In this document: piece after piece, positions 42,443 to 51,745 of the stretch | Position numbering within the stretch: the first letter of the stretch is position 1 | How the letters are laid out: each line of letters begins with the position of its first letter | NCBI RefSeq assembly: GCF_022606355.1 | Contig: NZ_JAHHZQ010000001.1 | Location: 124,001 to 188,000 of the forward strand | Direction: 5' to 3' | Source of the DNA: Leifsonia shinshuensis | GTDB lineage: Bacteria > Actinomycetota > Actinomycetes > Actinomycetales > Microbacteriaceae | DNA length: 64,000 nt | Position numbers and translations under genes: made by a program | The notes under the pieces: model-generated | Database searches by the model: none | Told to the model about the DNA's origin: nothing | What the model saw: the letters and a program-made list of their open reading frames with translations, nothing else

Positions 42443-45400
42443 TCAGTCGTCGGCCGACACCTTGTCTGCCGCCTGGAGCATACCCCTCAGGTTCTCGAAG
42501 TATCCGGCCACGGCCTCGCGCTCAATCCTAATCTGGGAAAGACGCTCCTCCGCGTCGGCGACCAGGCGTTGCGTGCGCTCCTCCGCCTCCTCGATGAGCG
42601 CGTCAGCGCGTTCCTGGGCCTCGCGAACGATACCCGCGGCCGCCTTCTCGGCCTCCTTGCGTGCCGACTTCACCGTCTCGCGGGCCTCGGCGTCGAACAT
42701 CTCGGCCTCGGTGCGGGCCTGAGCGGTCCGCTTGACCGCGTCGGCGAGCTGCGTGTTGGCCTCGTCGAGGTACTTCTGGGTCTGGGCGACGGCCTCCTGG
42801 TGATGGCCGAGGTATTCCTTCTCGGCCTCGTCACGCCGGGCGCGGAGCTCGACATCGAGGTCGATCCGCGCCTGCTCGATCTCGTGGGTGCGCTTGTCGA
42901 GCTCGGCCATCGTGGCGGTGCGGAGTGCCGTGAGCTCGGCGTCGAGCGCGGCACGCGCGGTGGCGTCCTCCTGGTCGAAGGCGGCCTGCTGCTCGGCCAG
43001 CTCCGCGTCGAGCGCCGTTCGAGCCTCCGCCGACTCGCGGGCGATCTCGGCACGGGCCTTCGCGGTCTCGGCGTCGAGGGCCACCCGCGCCCGCTCGGTC
43101 TCCTCCGCGAGAGTCACCCGGGTCAGCTCCGCCTCCCGCTCGAGCTCGAGACGCTGCTGCTCGCGCTCGTTCTTCAGCTCCTGCTCGGTGGTTGCCCGCT
43201 GGTCCGCGAGCTCTGCGGTCGTGCGCTTCACCTCGGCGGCGAGCGTGCTCCGCGTCTGCTCACGGTCGTCGGCGAGACGGGATCGGGTCTCCTCCTCCTC
43301 AGCGGCGAGAGCGGACTTCGTCTGCTCGACCTCGGCTGCGAGGGCGGACTTGGTGGTGGTGACCTCGGTCTCGAGAGCGGACTTCGTCTGCTCGACCTCG
43401 GCTGCGAGGGCGGACTTGGTGGTGGTGACCTCGGTCTCGAGGGCGGATCTGGTCTGCTCGACCTCCGCGGCCAGTGCAGACTTCGTCTGCTCGACCTCCG
43501 CCGCCAGGGCTGTCCTGGTGGTGACGACCTGGGTCTCGAGCGCTGAGAGGGTCTGCTCCTTCTCAGTCGCCAGACGCACGGCGGTCTGTTCGACGTCGGC
43601 GGCGAGCTGGGCACGCGTGGTGGCGACCTCTGCGGCGAGGGCGCTGCGTTCGGTCGCGAGCTCTTCGGTGAGGGCGGTGCGCGCCTCGCCGATCTCCGCG
43701 GCGAGATCGGCCCGGAGACGCTTGGCCTCGGTATCGAGTTCCTTGCGCTGCGCGTCCACCTCGGCGGCGAGCTCGGAACGAGTGGCCTCGACTTCGGCGG
43801 CGAGAGCGGCCTGGGTCGTCTCGACCTCGGAGGCGAGGTCGGCGCGGGTCGACTCGACTTCGGCGGCGAGTGCCGCCTGGGTGGTCTCGACCTCGGTCGC
43901 GAGCTCGGCCCGCGCGGTCTCGACCTCCTTAGCGAGCGCGGAGCGGGTCTTCTCGACCTCCTTCGCCAGCGAGGCCTGGGTGCGCTTGACGTCGGCGGCG
44001 AGGGCGGCCTGCGTGCTCTCGACCTCCGCCGCGAGATCGGCACGCGTGGTCTCGACGGTGTCGGCGAGCTCCGCTGCCGTGCGCTCCCGGTCGGCGGCGA
44101 GCTGGGCGCGGGTGTTCTCGACCTGGGTCGCGATCTCATTGGCTGTGCGGTCGCGGTCGGCGGCGAGGGTGGCCGCGGTCGAGATGCGGTCGGCCTCCAG
44201 CCCTGCTCGGGTCTCCGTCGACTCGCGCTCGAGGGTCGTGCGGGTCTGGAGGACTTCGTCGGCGAGCTCCTTCCTGGTGCGCTCCACCTCGTCGGCGAGA
44301 GCGGAGCGCGTCGTCGTGACGTCGGTCTCGAGCTGTGAGCGCGCGGCCGTCACATCGGCCTCCAGCTGCGATCTGGTCGTGGTGACCTCGTCCGAGAGGG
44401 CGGACTTGGTGCGGGTCACCTCGTCGGCCAGCTCGCTCGTGGTGCGTGCGACCTCGTCGGCCAGCGCCGACTTCGTCGAAGTCACCTCGTCGGCCAGGCG
44501 CGCCCTGGTCTGCTCGACCTCTGCGGCCAGTGCGCTCGTGGTCTGCTCGACCTCGGCCGCGAGGGAGGTCGTCGTCCGCTCGACGTCGTCCGCCAGCTTC
44601 TGCCGTGCCGTGGCGTCCTCGTGCTGGAGGTCTGCGCGCGTCTGGGCGGCCTCGGCCGCAAGGGCGGCGCGCTGGCGCTCCACCTCGTCGGCGAGCTCGG
44701 CACGGGCCTGCGCCATTTCGGCAGCGAGCGCGTCGCGCGCCGCGGTCTGCTCGGCCGCGAGCCGGTCAGCGGTTTCTGCGACCTTCTTGTCGAGCTCCAG
44801 CCGGGTCTGGGCCGACTCGCGCTCGAAGGCGGCGCGGTCGCCGGCGAGCGCGTTCTCGAGCTCGCTGCGGCGGGCCGCGATGGTGCGGTCGAGCTCGGCG
44901 GTCTCCGCCCGGGCGGCCTCGGCCTCGCGGAGGGCGACGGCCTTCAGCTCCGCGGCCTCCCGGTCGGCCTCGGCGCGGACCGCCGCGGCCTCGCGCTTGC
45001 TCGTCGCGCGCAGCTCGGCGGCCTCGGTGGCGACGGCCCCGCGGATGGCGGCGGCCTCGCGCATGGCGTCGGTGAGGAGCGTCTCCTTGTCGGCGCGGGT
45101 GCGCGCGAGCAGCTCCGCAGACTCGATCTGGGCGTCCTCCAGCGCGGTCGTCGCACGCGCCTGCGCGTCGGCCAGCACCCGCTCCGCCTGCAGCGCCGCT
45201 GTCTTCTTGATCTTCTCGACTTCGGCGGCGACCCCGGAACGCAGCTTCTCCGCGTCGATGTCGGCTTGGGCGATCAGCCGGGTCGACTGCTCCTCGGCGA
45301 CGCGGAGGGTGTTCTCGAGCTTGGTCCCGAGGCCCGAGTAGGTGGGGCTGCCGACCTCTTCGATCTCGGCGTTGAGCTCGTCGATCCGCAGCTGGAGGCG

Positions 45401-45538
45401 CTTGATCTCCTTGGTCTGGTCGGCCGACTGCGTGTTGGACTTGATCAGCTCGCGCCGGAGCTCCTGGACGGCCTTGTCCACTTCGTCCTTGTCGTAGCCG
45501 CGGAAGACCTGGGTGAAGTTGGATTCGTCGGTGGCCAC
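42443..45538 (-). CDS. Giant DivIVA-headed hendecad coiled-coil protein
   Basis: A 1031-aa, very Glu/Ala/Thr-rich soluble protein. Residues 7-30 (FTQVFRGYDKDEVDKAVQEL) are a DivIVA-type membrane-targeting head; 40-215 is a heptad/hendecad mixed coiled coil; 216-875 is exactly 60 uninterrupted 11-residue repeats with consensus L-A-A-E-V-E-x-T-R/K-x-A, with Leu (or Ile/Phe) at position 1 of every repeat; 876-1031 is a further alpha-helical tail ending EAVAGYFENLRGMLQAADKVSADD. No membrane helix or enzymatic domain. Hendecad periodicity suggests a straight or right-handed coiled coil near 100 nm long. Streptomyces Scy/FilP are the nearest analogues I know, but their repeats differ. Start ATG at 45538 with CAGGAG 6 nt upstream. 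Likely a polar scaffold or filament. Confidence 0.9.
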   Translation of the reverse strand: MATDESNFTQVFRGYDKDEVDKAVQELRRELIKSNTQSADQTKEIKRLQLRIDELNAEIEEVGSPTYSGLGTKLENTLRVAEEQSTRLIAQADIDAEKLRSGVAAEVEKIKKTAALQAERVLADAQARATTALEDAQIESAELLARTRADKETLLTDAMREAAAIRGAVATEAAELRATSKREAAAVRAEADREAAELKAVALREAEAARAETAELDRTIAARRSELENALAGDRAAFERESAQTRLELDKKVAETADRLAAEQTAARDALAAEMAQARAELADEVERQRAALAAEAAQTRADLQHEDATARQKLADDVERTTTSLAAEVEQTTSALAAEVEQTRARLADEVTSTKSALADEVARTTSELADEVTRTKSALSDEVTTTRSQLEADVTAARSQLETDVTTTRSALADEVERTRKELADEVLQTRTTLERESTETRAGLEADRISTAATLAADRDRTANEIATQVENTRAQLAADRERTAAELADTVETTRADLAAEVESTQAALAADVKRTQASLAKEVEKTRSALAKEVETARAELATEVETTQAALAAEVESTRADLASEVETTQAALAAEVEATRSELAAEVDAQRKELDTEAKRLRADLAAEIGEARTALTEELATERSALAAEVATTRAQLAADVEQTAVRLATEKEQTLSALETQVVTTRTALAAEVEQTKSALAAEVEQTRSALETEVTTTKSALAAEVEQTKSALETEVTTTKSALAAEVEQTKSALAAEEEETRSRLADDREQTRSTLAAEVKRTTAELADQRATTEQELKNEREQQRLELEREAELTRVTLAEETERARVALDAETAKARAEIARESAEARTALDAELAEQQAAFDQEDATARAALDAELTALRTATMAELDKRTHEIEQARIDLDVELRARRDEAEKEYLGHHQEAVAQTQKYLDEANTQLADAVKRTAQARTEAEMFDAEARETVKSARKEAEKAAAGIVREAQERADALIEEAEERTQRLVADAEERLSQIRIEREAVAGYFENLRGMLQAADKVSADD
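42914..44893 (-). repeat. 33-bp (11-codon) repeat array, 60 copies
   Basis: Encodes residues 216-875 of the coiled-coil protein as 60 consecutive 11-codon units without a single insertion or deletion. Copies are mostly 60-90% similar at protein level, with consensus LAAEVEQTKSA around units 43-48. Confidence 0.95.
43310..43441 (-). repeat. 66-bp direct duplication inside the hendecad array
   Basis: Units 45-46 and 47-48 (residues 700-721 and 722-743) encode identical protein and are almost identical in DNA, including the neighbouring GCTGCGAGGGCGGACTTGG tract. This is the signature of a recent double-unit duplication, so the array is still changing length. Confidence 0.85.
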
Positions 45539-45724
45539 TGTGTTACTCCTGAAGGGGATTCCGGGTGAGCGAGCCGCGCGCGCGCCGCATCGATCCTACA
45601 TTTCGTCGCCCGTACCCGCATGGGGGACTGCGTGAGCGCGCAGACAACGGTTAGATGCCTCTCAGGGTGCTCCACTATCGTTGTGTGACTGTGCCCGCCC
45701 CCCACCGGCACATGAGGAGTCTGT

Positions 45725-47599
45725 TTGCGTTTCGTACTGGCCATCGTCGCGTTCGTGGTCGCCGCCGTCATGATCGTGGCCGGCATCGCCCAGCGCACGA
45801 TCTTCGCACCCCCCTCGCAGATCGCCGTGTCGGCGACCGTCGGCGGCGACGCGCGCTACGTCGTGATCGACAGCGCGGTGCTCAACGCCCATCCCGGGCA
45901 GCAGACGCTGTCCGTGGCGGGGGCGCCGGACGCCAAGACGCAGATGGTCGCCTACGGCCGCACCGCCGACGTGAAGTCGTGGCTCGGAGACCAGAAGTAC
46001 GCCGCCGTCTCCTACCGCGCCGACACCGGCGACCTCACGGTGAAGACGGTCACCCCCAAGGCCTCCAGCGACACCGGCTCGACCGACGGCTCCACCGCGA
46101 CACCCGCTCCGACGGAGACTCCGGCTCCGACGGCCGACTCCGGCTCGACGACGGCCGCCACGCCCGGCCCAGACCCCGCCGGCTCCGATCTCTGGCTGGA
46201 GGAGTACGACGGCCTGGACGCCCAGACCACCAAGATGAACGTGCCGAGCGGTGTGAGCGTCATCGTGGCGAGCGACGGCACGAAGCCGGCGCCGAACAAG
46301 ATCCTGCTGACCTGGCCGGTCGACACGAGCACGCCGTGGGCGTTCCCGCTCATCATCGGCGGCCTCGTGCTGCTGGTCATCGGCATCGCGCTGTACCTGT
46401 GGGGCCTGTACACCCACCGCAAGTCCCGCGGACCCCGACGCAAGAGCGGACCCAAGATGCCCAAGCTCCCCAAAGCTCCGAAGTACAAGCCCACGGCCTC
46501 CATTGAGGCGACCCCGCGCGGCCGTCGCGCGAGCCGTCGCACCCGGGCGATGGTGCCGGCGCTGCTCGCCGGCGTGCTCGCACTGACGGGAGTCGGGGCC
46601 GGCGCCGCGTTCGCGGACGGCCCGACCGGCACTCCGACGCCGACGACCACGAGCGCGCCGAAGGGCGACAACCAGCTGCCGCCCGCTGTGACCGTTCCGC
46701 AGCTCGAGCGCATCGTCAAGCGGATCTCGGTCGCGGCGGCCAACGCCGACGCCAAGAACGACCCGGCGCTCGCGAAGCTCCGGTTCACCGGCCCCGCGCT
46801 CCAGCTGCGCGAAGCCAACTACGCGATCCGCGCCAAGAAGGCCGACCAGCCCGCACTCCCGGCCATCCCGGCCGGCCCCCTCGAGCTGTCGCTCCCGCAG
46901 GCCACCGACAGCTGGCCGCGCACGGTCACGGCTGTGCTCAAGCTGCCGAACGACGCGGAAGGCAAGGCGCAGGCCCCGCTCGCGCTCGCGCTCGTGCAGC
47001 AGACGCCGCGCGACAACTACATGGTGGAGTACGCGATCGCCCTCGAGCCGAACGTCAAGGTGCCGAACCTCGCGCCCGCCAGCATCGGCGCTGCGGTCGT
47101 ACCGCCGGACTCCAAGCTGCTCAAGGTGCAGCCCAACGAGATCGCCGCCGCTTACGGCGACATCCTCCTCAACGGCGACAAGAGCAAGTGGCTGTCGAGC
47201 TTCGACCTGACAGACGACAAGCTCGTCGCCCAGGTCGGCGCGACGTGGAAGCAGCAGGAGCAGGCCCGCCTCGCGCAGCAGTTCGGCAACACCTCGTCGC
47301 TCACCTTCACGAGCCGGCAAGGCACCGGACCGGTGATCTCGATGGCGACCAACGACTCGGGGGCCATCGTCTGGGTGAACCCGGAGGAGGTGCAGCTGCA
47401 CAAGGTCCAGGAGGCCGGCGCACAGGTGATCGCGGGAGCGACCACCGCCGCGCTGAGCGGCGTCGCCCAGTCCAACACCGGGATCGAGTCGGTGTACGGC
47501 TACCAGCTCGCGTTCTACGTGCCGCCGGCCGGCTCGTCGGACAAGGTACGCCTGCTGGGCTTCTCGCAGGGGCTGGTGTCCGCGCGCGAGGTGCAGTAG
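45725..47599 (+). CDS. Large conserved membrane protein with two exterior domains, unknown
   Basis: A 624-aa protein with a signal-anchor (residues 3-22), an exterior domain (about 30-115 folded, then a Thr/Ser/Ala/Pro-rich linker to 150), a second helix (205-229), a strongly basic cytosolic loop (230-275, rich in Lys/Arg/Pro), a third helix (276-297) and a large second exterior domain to the end. No catalytic motif is visible. I recall similar proteins in Microbacteriaceae but can give no reliable name; a glycosyltransferase label should be treated with caution. Start TTG at 45725, with GAGGAGTCTG upstream. It is divergent from the coiled-coil gene (186-bp gap). Confidence 0.75.
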   Translation: MRFVLAIVAFVVAAVMIVAGIAQRTIFAPPSQIAVSATVGGDARYVVIDSAVLNAHPGQQTLSVAGAPDAKTQMVAYGRTADVKSWLGDQKYAAVSYRADTGDLTVKTVTPKASSDTGSTDGSTATPAPTETPAPTADSGSTTAATPGPDPAGSDLWLEEYDGLDAQTTKMNVPSGVSVIVASDGTKPAPNKILLTWPVDTSTPWAFPLIIGGLVLLVIGIALYLWGLYTHRKSRGPRRKSGPKMPKLPKAPKYKPTASIEATPRGRRASRRTRAMVPALLAGVLALTGVGAGAAFADGPTGTPTPTTTSAPKGDNQLPPAVTVPQLERIVKRISVAAANADAKNDPALAKLRFTGPALQLREANYAIRAKKADQPALPAIPAGPLELSLPQATDSWPRTVTAVLKLPNDAEGKAQAPLALALVQQTPRDNYMVEYAIALEPNVKVPNLAPASIGAAVVPPDSKLLKVQPNEIAAAYGDILLNGDKSKWLSSFDLTDDKLVAQVGATWKQQEQARLAQQFGNTSSLTFTSRQGTGPVISMATNDSGAIVWVNPEEVQLHKVQEAGAQVIAGATTAALSGVAQSNTGIESVYGYQLAFYVPPAGSSDKVRLLGFSQGLVSAREVQ

Positions 47600-47691
47600 C
47601 CCGCAGCGCGGGGCGCAGTGGCCCGCAGCGCCGTATCCTGTTAACTCGTTCGGACGCGTAGTCCGCGAACCGTCAGCCTCAGGAGAACCGC

Positions 47692-48657
47692 ATGAGCCAG
47701 ATCCCGCCCACCCCGACCAACCTCCGCGGCGCTGTGGACCTGAGCGGCCTGGTCAACCGGCCGCAGGCCCCCGCGGGCGCCACTGCCGATGCGGCGGTGC
47801 CGGGGGAGGCGATCCAGCTCCCCAGCCTGTTCTTCCAGGGGACGGACGCGAACTTCAACGACTTCATCGACCTGTCGATGCGGGTGCCCGTCGTCGTCGC
47901 ACTGTCGGCCTCGTGGGCCGACCCCGACCGGCGGCTGGCGACCGTGCTCGACACGGTCACCTCCGACCTCGCCGGCCGGGTCGTGCTGGTGCAGGTCGAC
48001 GTGGACGCGAACCCGCAGCTCGTGCAGGCGTTCCAAGCGCAGTCCGTGCCGGTGGTCGCCGGGATCGTGGCCGGGCGGCCCGTGCAGCTGTTCGCCGGCG
48101 CGATTCCCGAAGACCAGGTCAGGGACGTCGTGGCGCAGCTCCTCGAGCTCGCCGCGCAGAACGGCGTCACGGGGACGGCCAAGGTCGACGCGGCGACGGG
48201 CGAGGCGCCGGAGGGCGAGGCCGCAGAGCCCGAACCCGAACCGCTGCCGCCGCTGCACGCGGAGGCCTACGAGGCGATCGACCGCGGCGACTACCCGGCG
48301 GCCATCGCCGCCTACAAGACCGCGATCGCACAGGATCCGCGCGACACGATGGCGATCGCCGGACTCGCCCAGGTGAGCCTGCTCGACCGTCTCGCGGGCC
48401 GCACGATCGACGAGATCCGCACGGCGGCCGCCGCCGATCCCTCCGACCGCGAGGCGCAGCTCGCCGTCGCCGACCTCGACCTCTCCGGCGGGCACGTCGA
48501 CGACGCGTTCGACCGGCTGCTGACACTGTTCCCCACGCTGGACGCCGCAGGCAAGGAAGCGGTGAGGGCACGCATCCTGGAGTATTTCGAGATCGTCGGT
48601 GTGGAAGACCCCCGGGTGGGCAAGGCCAGGGCTAGGCTGGCGTCGCTGCTCTACTGA
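47692..48657 (+). CDS. Thioredoxin-fold/TPR protein lacking the CxxC (CnoX/YbbN-like)
   Basis: A 321-aa soluble protein. Residues about 45-155 are a thioredoxin fold (VPVVVALSASWADPDRRLATVLDTV, VLVQVDVDANPQLVQAFQAQSVPVVAGIVAGRPVQLFAGA), where the active-site CxxC is replaced by SWADP, so it cannot act as a reductase. Residues about 175-321 are TPR-like helical repeats (YEAIDRGDYPAAIAAYKTAIAQDPRD). The architecture matches YbbN/CnoX, a chaperedoxin that holds oxidised clients for GroEL and DnaK. Start ATG at 47692, with AGGAGAAC upstream. The redox-dead variant suggests pure holdase or scaffold work. Confidence 0.85.
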   Translation: MSQIPPTPTNLRGAVDLSGLVNRPQAPAGATADAAVPGEAIQLPSLFFQGTDANFNDFIDLSMRVPVVVALSASWADPDRRLATVLDTVTSDLAGRVVLVQVDVDANPQLVQAFQAQSVPVVAGIVAGRPVQLFAGAIPEDQVRDVVAQLLELAAQNGVTGTAKVDAATGEAPEGEAAEPEPEPLPPLHAEAYEAIDRGDYPAAIAAYKTAIAQDPRDTMAIAGLAQVSLLDRLAGRTIDEIRTAAAADPSDREAQLAVADLDLSGGHVDDAFDRLLTLFPTLDAAGKEAVRARILEYFEIVGVEDPRVGKARARLASLLY

Positions 48658-48733
48658 CCCGGGCCCTCCACTTGTCGGAGGGGTCGGCGCGCTCGTGGGC
48701 GGCTGACACCCCACTCGCCCGGAAGGCAGGCGC

Positions 48734-49522
48734 ATGTCCCGTGTGCTCGTCGTCGGCGGAACCGGCCTGGCCGGACGCGCCGTCGCTGCAGAGGCCGTGG
48801 AGCGCGGCCACCACGTGATCGTCGCGGCCCGGCGGATCCCGGACGACGACTCGGAAAGCTATGTCGTCGGCGCCGACTACGTGACCGTCGACCTCGTGTC
48901 CGGCGACGGCCTCGAGGAGGCCGTCGACGGCGTCGACGCGGTCGTCGACGCGAGCAATGCGGCCGGGCGGCGCGCGTCGCACGTGTTCGCGCACGGGTCG
49001 CGCAACCTCCTGCACACCGCAGCACGTTTCGGCGTCGGCCAGGCCGTGCTCCTCTCCGTGGCCGGCATCGACGGTGCGCGGTATCCGTACTACCGGGCGA
49101 AGCTGGTGCAGGAGCGCACGTATCTGGACTCTCCGCTGGAGACCAGGATCGTGCGGGCGACGCAGTTCCACGACTTCGTGACCGCGATCTTCGAGCGTGG
49201 CCGTCGGTTCGGGATTCTGATGTCGCCGGCCGCAACGCGATTCCAGCCCATCGCCGTGTCCGATGTGGCGCGTGTGCTCGTCGACGCGGTCGAGGGGGCG
49301 GGTGAGCCGGACTCGGTGCGCACCGTGGGCGGCCCGCGCGTGGAGTCCGCGCGTGCGCTCGCCCGGCAGTGGAAGCGCGCCTGCGGCACGCGCCGCCCGA
49401 TCCTCTCCGTTCGGCTCGGCGGCCCGCTGGGCTCGGCGTGGCGCTCCGGGCGCAACCTCGCGCCGGAGCACGCGGTCGAGGGGCAGGGCTATTCGGCTTG
49501 GCTCAACGACGTGGCGGTCTGA
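48734..49522 (+). CDS. NAD(P)-binding NmrA-like/atypical short-chain reductase
   Basis: A 262-aa protein with an N-terminal Rossmann motif VLVVGGTGLAGRAVAAEAVERGHHVIVAARR (GGxGxxG) and a CSAAGID-type region (LLSVAGIDGARYPYYRAKLVQERTYLDSPLETRIVRATQFHDF), as in NmrA/complex I NDUFA9-like proteins. The Tyr-x-x-x-Lys appears as YYRAK. It probably binds NADP(H); a reaction is not known. Start ATG at 48734 after GGAAGGCAGGC. Followed by convergent glgB. Confidence 0.85.
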   Translation: MSRVLVVGGTGLAGRAVAAEAVERGHHVIVAARRIPDDDSESYVVGADYVTVDLVSGDGLEEAVDGVDAVVDASNAAGRRASHVFAHGSRNLLHTAARFGVGQAVLLSVAGIDGARYPYYRAKLVQERTYLDSPLETRIVRATQFHDFVTAIFERGRRFGILMSPAATRFQPIAVSDVARVLVDAVEGAGEPDSVRTVGGPRVESARALARQWKRACGTRRPILSVRLGGPLGSAWRSGRNLAPEHAVEGQGYSAWLNDVAV

Positions 49523-49537
49523 CGGCCTTCCCCCGGT

Positions 49538-51745
49538 TCATCGACGCGGGCGGAGATACAGCGCGCCCAGCGGCGGCAGCGTCAGCACCGCGGAGGCCGG
49601 GCGGCCCATCCACGGCTCGTCGTGTGCCGTCACTCCGCCGAAGTTGCCCACTCCCGAACCGCCGAAGTCGCTCGCGTCGGTGTTGAGCAGCTCCTCCCAC
49701 TCACCGGCGAACGGCAGGCCGACGCGGTAGCCCTCGTGCGGGTTGCCGGAGAAGTTGAGCAGCACCACGATCGGCGAGCCGTCGCGGTCTTTGCGCAGGA
49801 AGGCCAGCACGTTGCCTGCGGCGTCCGAGCCGTCGAGCCACTCGAAACCGGCCGGGTCGTTGTCGAGCGACCAGAGCTGCGGGTTGTCCCGGTAGACGGC
49901 GTTCAGCTGCGCCACGAGGTTCCAGAGTCCACGATGGCTCGGCTGGTCGAGCATCCACCAGTCGAGGCCGCGCTCCTCGCTCCACTCGGAGTACTGCCCG
50001 AACTCCTGACCCATGAAGAGCAGCTGCTTGCCCGGGTGCGCCCACATGAACGACAGGAACGCCCGCACGTTCGCCAGCTGCTGCCAGTGATCTCCCGGCA
50101 TCTTGCCGATGAGGGATCCTTTGCCGTGCACGACCTCGTCGTGACTGATCGGCAGCAGGAAGTTCTCGCTCCACGCGTATACGAACGAGAACGTGATCTC
50201 GCTGTGGTGGTAGCTGCGCCACATCGGGTCCTCGTGGATGTACTGGAGTGCGTCGTGCATCCAGCCCATGTTCCACTTGAGCCCGAACCCGAGCCCGCCC
50301 GAGGAGGTCGGCGCGGTGACGCCGGCGTAGCTGGTCGACTCCTCCGCGATCATCACGGTGCCGGGGTTGCGCTTGTACGAGGTCGCGGTGACCTCTTGCA
50401 GGAAGCCGATGGCCTCCAGGTTCTCGCGGCCGCCGTGGATGTTGGGCTCCCACTCGCCGTCGTTGCGCGAGTAGTCGAGGTACAGCATCGATGCCACGGC
50501 GTCGACCCGGAGCCCGTCGATGTGGAACTCCTCGAGCCAGAACAGCGCGTTGGCGACGAGGAAGTTGCGCACCTGCGAGTTGCCGTAGTCGAAGATGTAG
50601 GTTCCCCAGTCTTTGTGCTCGCCGCGGCGGGGATCGGGGTGCTCGTACAGCGGCTGCCCGTCGAAGCGGGCGAGCGCCCAATCGTCTTTCGGGAAGTGGC
50701 CGGGCACCCAGTCGAGGAGGACGCCGATGCCGGCCTGGTGCAGCCGGTCGATCAGGTACTTGAGGTCGTCGGGGGAGCCGAACCGGCTGGTCGGCGCGTA
50801 GTAGCCGGTGACCTGGTAGCCCCACGAGCCGCCGAACGGATGCTCGGCGAGCGGGAGGAACTCCACGTGGGTGTAGCCCAGCGCACCGAGGTAGTCGATG
50901 AGCTGGTCGGCGGCCTCCCGATAGCCGAGGCCGGGCCGCCAGCTGCCGAAGTGGAGCTCGTAGACGCTCATCGGCCCGGCGTGCGGATCGGTGGCGGCCC
51001 GACGGCTCATCCACTCGCCGTCCTGCCACCCGTGGCGGCTCACCGTGACGACGGAAGCCGTGTTGGGCGGGGTCTCCGCCGCCTGGGCCATCGGATCGAT
51101 CTTGCGCACCCACTCGCCGTTCGCGCCGAGCAGGTCGAACTTGTAGATGGAGCCCTCACCCAGTCCGGGGACGAACAGCTCCCAGACACCGGAGGCCCCC
51201 ATGTTGCGCATCGCGTGCAGCGTGCCGTCCCAGCCGTTGAAGTCGCCCACGACGCGCACGGCGCGCGCGTGCGGCGCCCAGACGGTGAAGGCGGTGCCGA
51301 GGACGCCGCCCAGGTCGCGCACGTGCGCGCCGAGCGCCGTCCAGAGCTGTTCGTGCCTGCCCTCGCGGATCAGGTGGAGGTCGAGCTCGCCGATCGTCGG
51401 CAGGAAGCGGTAGGGATCGTCGGCCGTCCAGGTGGCCCCTCCGGCGTAACGGGCCTCGATCTCGTAAGCGCCGGGGCCGACGATGTCGACGCCCTGCCAG
51501 ATGCCGTGCGCGAGGTGCGCGAGCTCGATGTGGGCACCCGTCGGCAGGATCGCGAAGACCGCCTCGGCGAGCGGGCGGAGAGCGCGGATGACCGTGATCG
51601 GGTCGTCCACACCGTGCGCGGCGACCTGGTGCTGGCCGAGCACGGAGTGCGGATCGTGGTAGCTGCCGGCCGCGACGGCGTGCAGGACGCCGTCGTCGAT
51701 GGTCGGCAGGTCGACCGCGGCTGCGCCTTCGGGGATCGGGGTCAT
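49538..51745 (-). CDS. glgB: 1,4-alpha-glucan branching enzyme
   Basis: GH13 enzyme (735 aa) that introduces alpha-1,6 branches in glycogen-like glucans. It has an N-terminal CBM48-type region (about 100-230, [22 protein letters not shown]), the (beta/alpha)8 barrel with nucleophile Asp415 in [18 protein letters not shown], the acid Glu in VMIAEEST and [22 protein letters not shown], and an all-beta C domain. It is coupled to glgE by an ATGA overlap at 51742-51745. In this pathway GlgB branches the linear chains made by GlgE from maltose-1-phosphate. The frame continues upstream but that is glgE in another register. Confidence 0.97.
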   Translation of the reverse strand: MTPIPEGAAAVDLPTIDDGVLHAVAAGSYHDPHSVLGQHQVAAHGVDDPITVIRALRPLAEAVFAILPTGAHIELAHLAHGIWQGVDIVGPGAYEIEARYAGGATWTADDPYRFLPTIGELDLHLIREGRHEQLWTALGAHVRDLGGVLGTAFTVWAPHARAVRVVGDFNGWDGTLHAMRNMGASGVWELFVPGLGEGSIYKFDLLGANGEWVRKIDPMAQAAETPPNTASVVTVSRHGWQDGEWMSRRAATDPHAGPMSVYELHFGSWRPGLGYREAADQLIDYLGALGYTHVEFLPLAEHPFGGSWGYQVTGYYAPTSRFGSPDDLKYLIDRLHQAGIGVLLDWVPGHFPKDDWALARFDGQPLYEHPDPRRGEHKDWGTYIFDYGNSQVRNFLVANALFWLEEFHIDGLRVDAVASMLYLDYSRNDGEWEPNIHGGRENLEAIGFLQEVTATSYKRNPGTVMIAEESTSYAGVTAPTSSGGLGFGLKWNMGWMHDALQYIHEDPMWRSYHHSEITFSFVYAWSENFLLPISHDEVVHGKGSLIGKMPGDHWQQLANVRAFLSFMWAHPGKQLLFMGQEFGQYSEWSEERGLDWWMLDQPSHRGLWNLVAQLNAVYRDNPQLWSLDNDPAGFEWLDGSDAAGNVLAFLRKDRDGSPIVVLLNFSGNPHEGYRVGLPFAGEWEELLNTDASDFGGSGVGNFGGVTAHDEPWMGRPASAVLTLPPLGALYLRPRR

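Noticed and set aside
42888-45341. Open frame of about 817 codons on the strand opposite the coiled-coil gene
   Set aside because: It is a low-complexity Ser/Ala/Arg shadow produced by the 33-bp repeats and high GC; the minus-strand protein has a clear head, repeats and a Shine-Dalgarno sequence.
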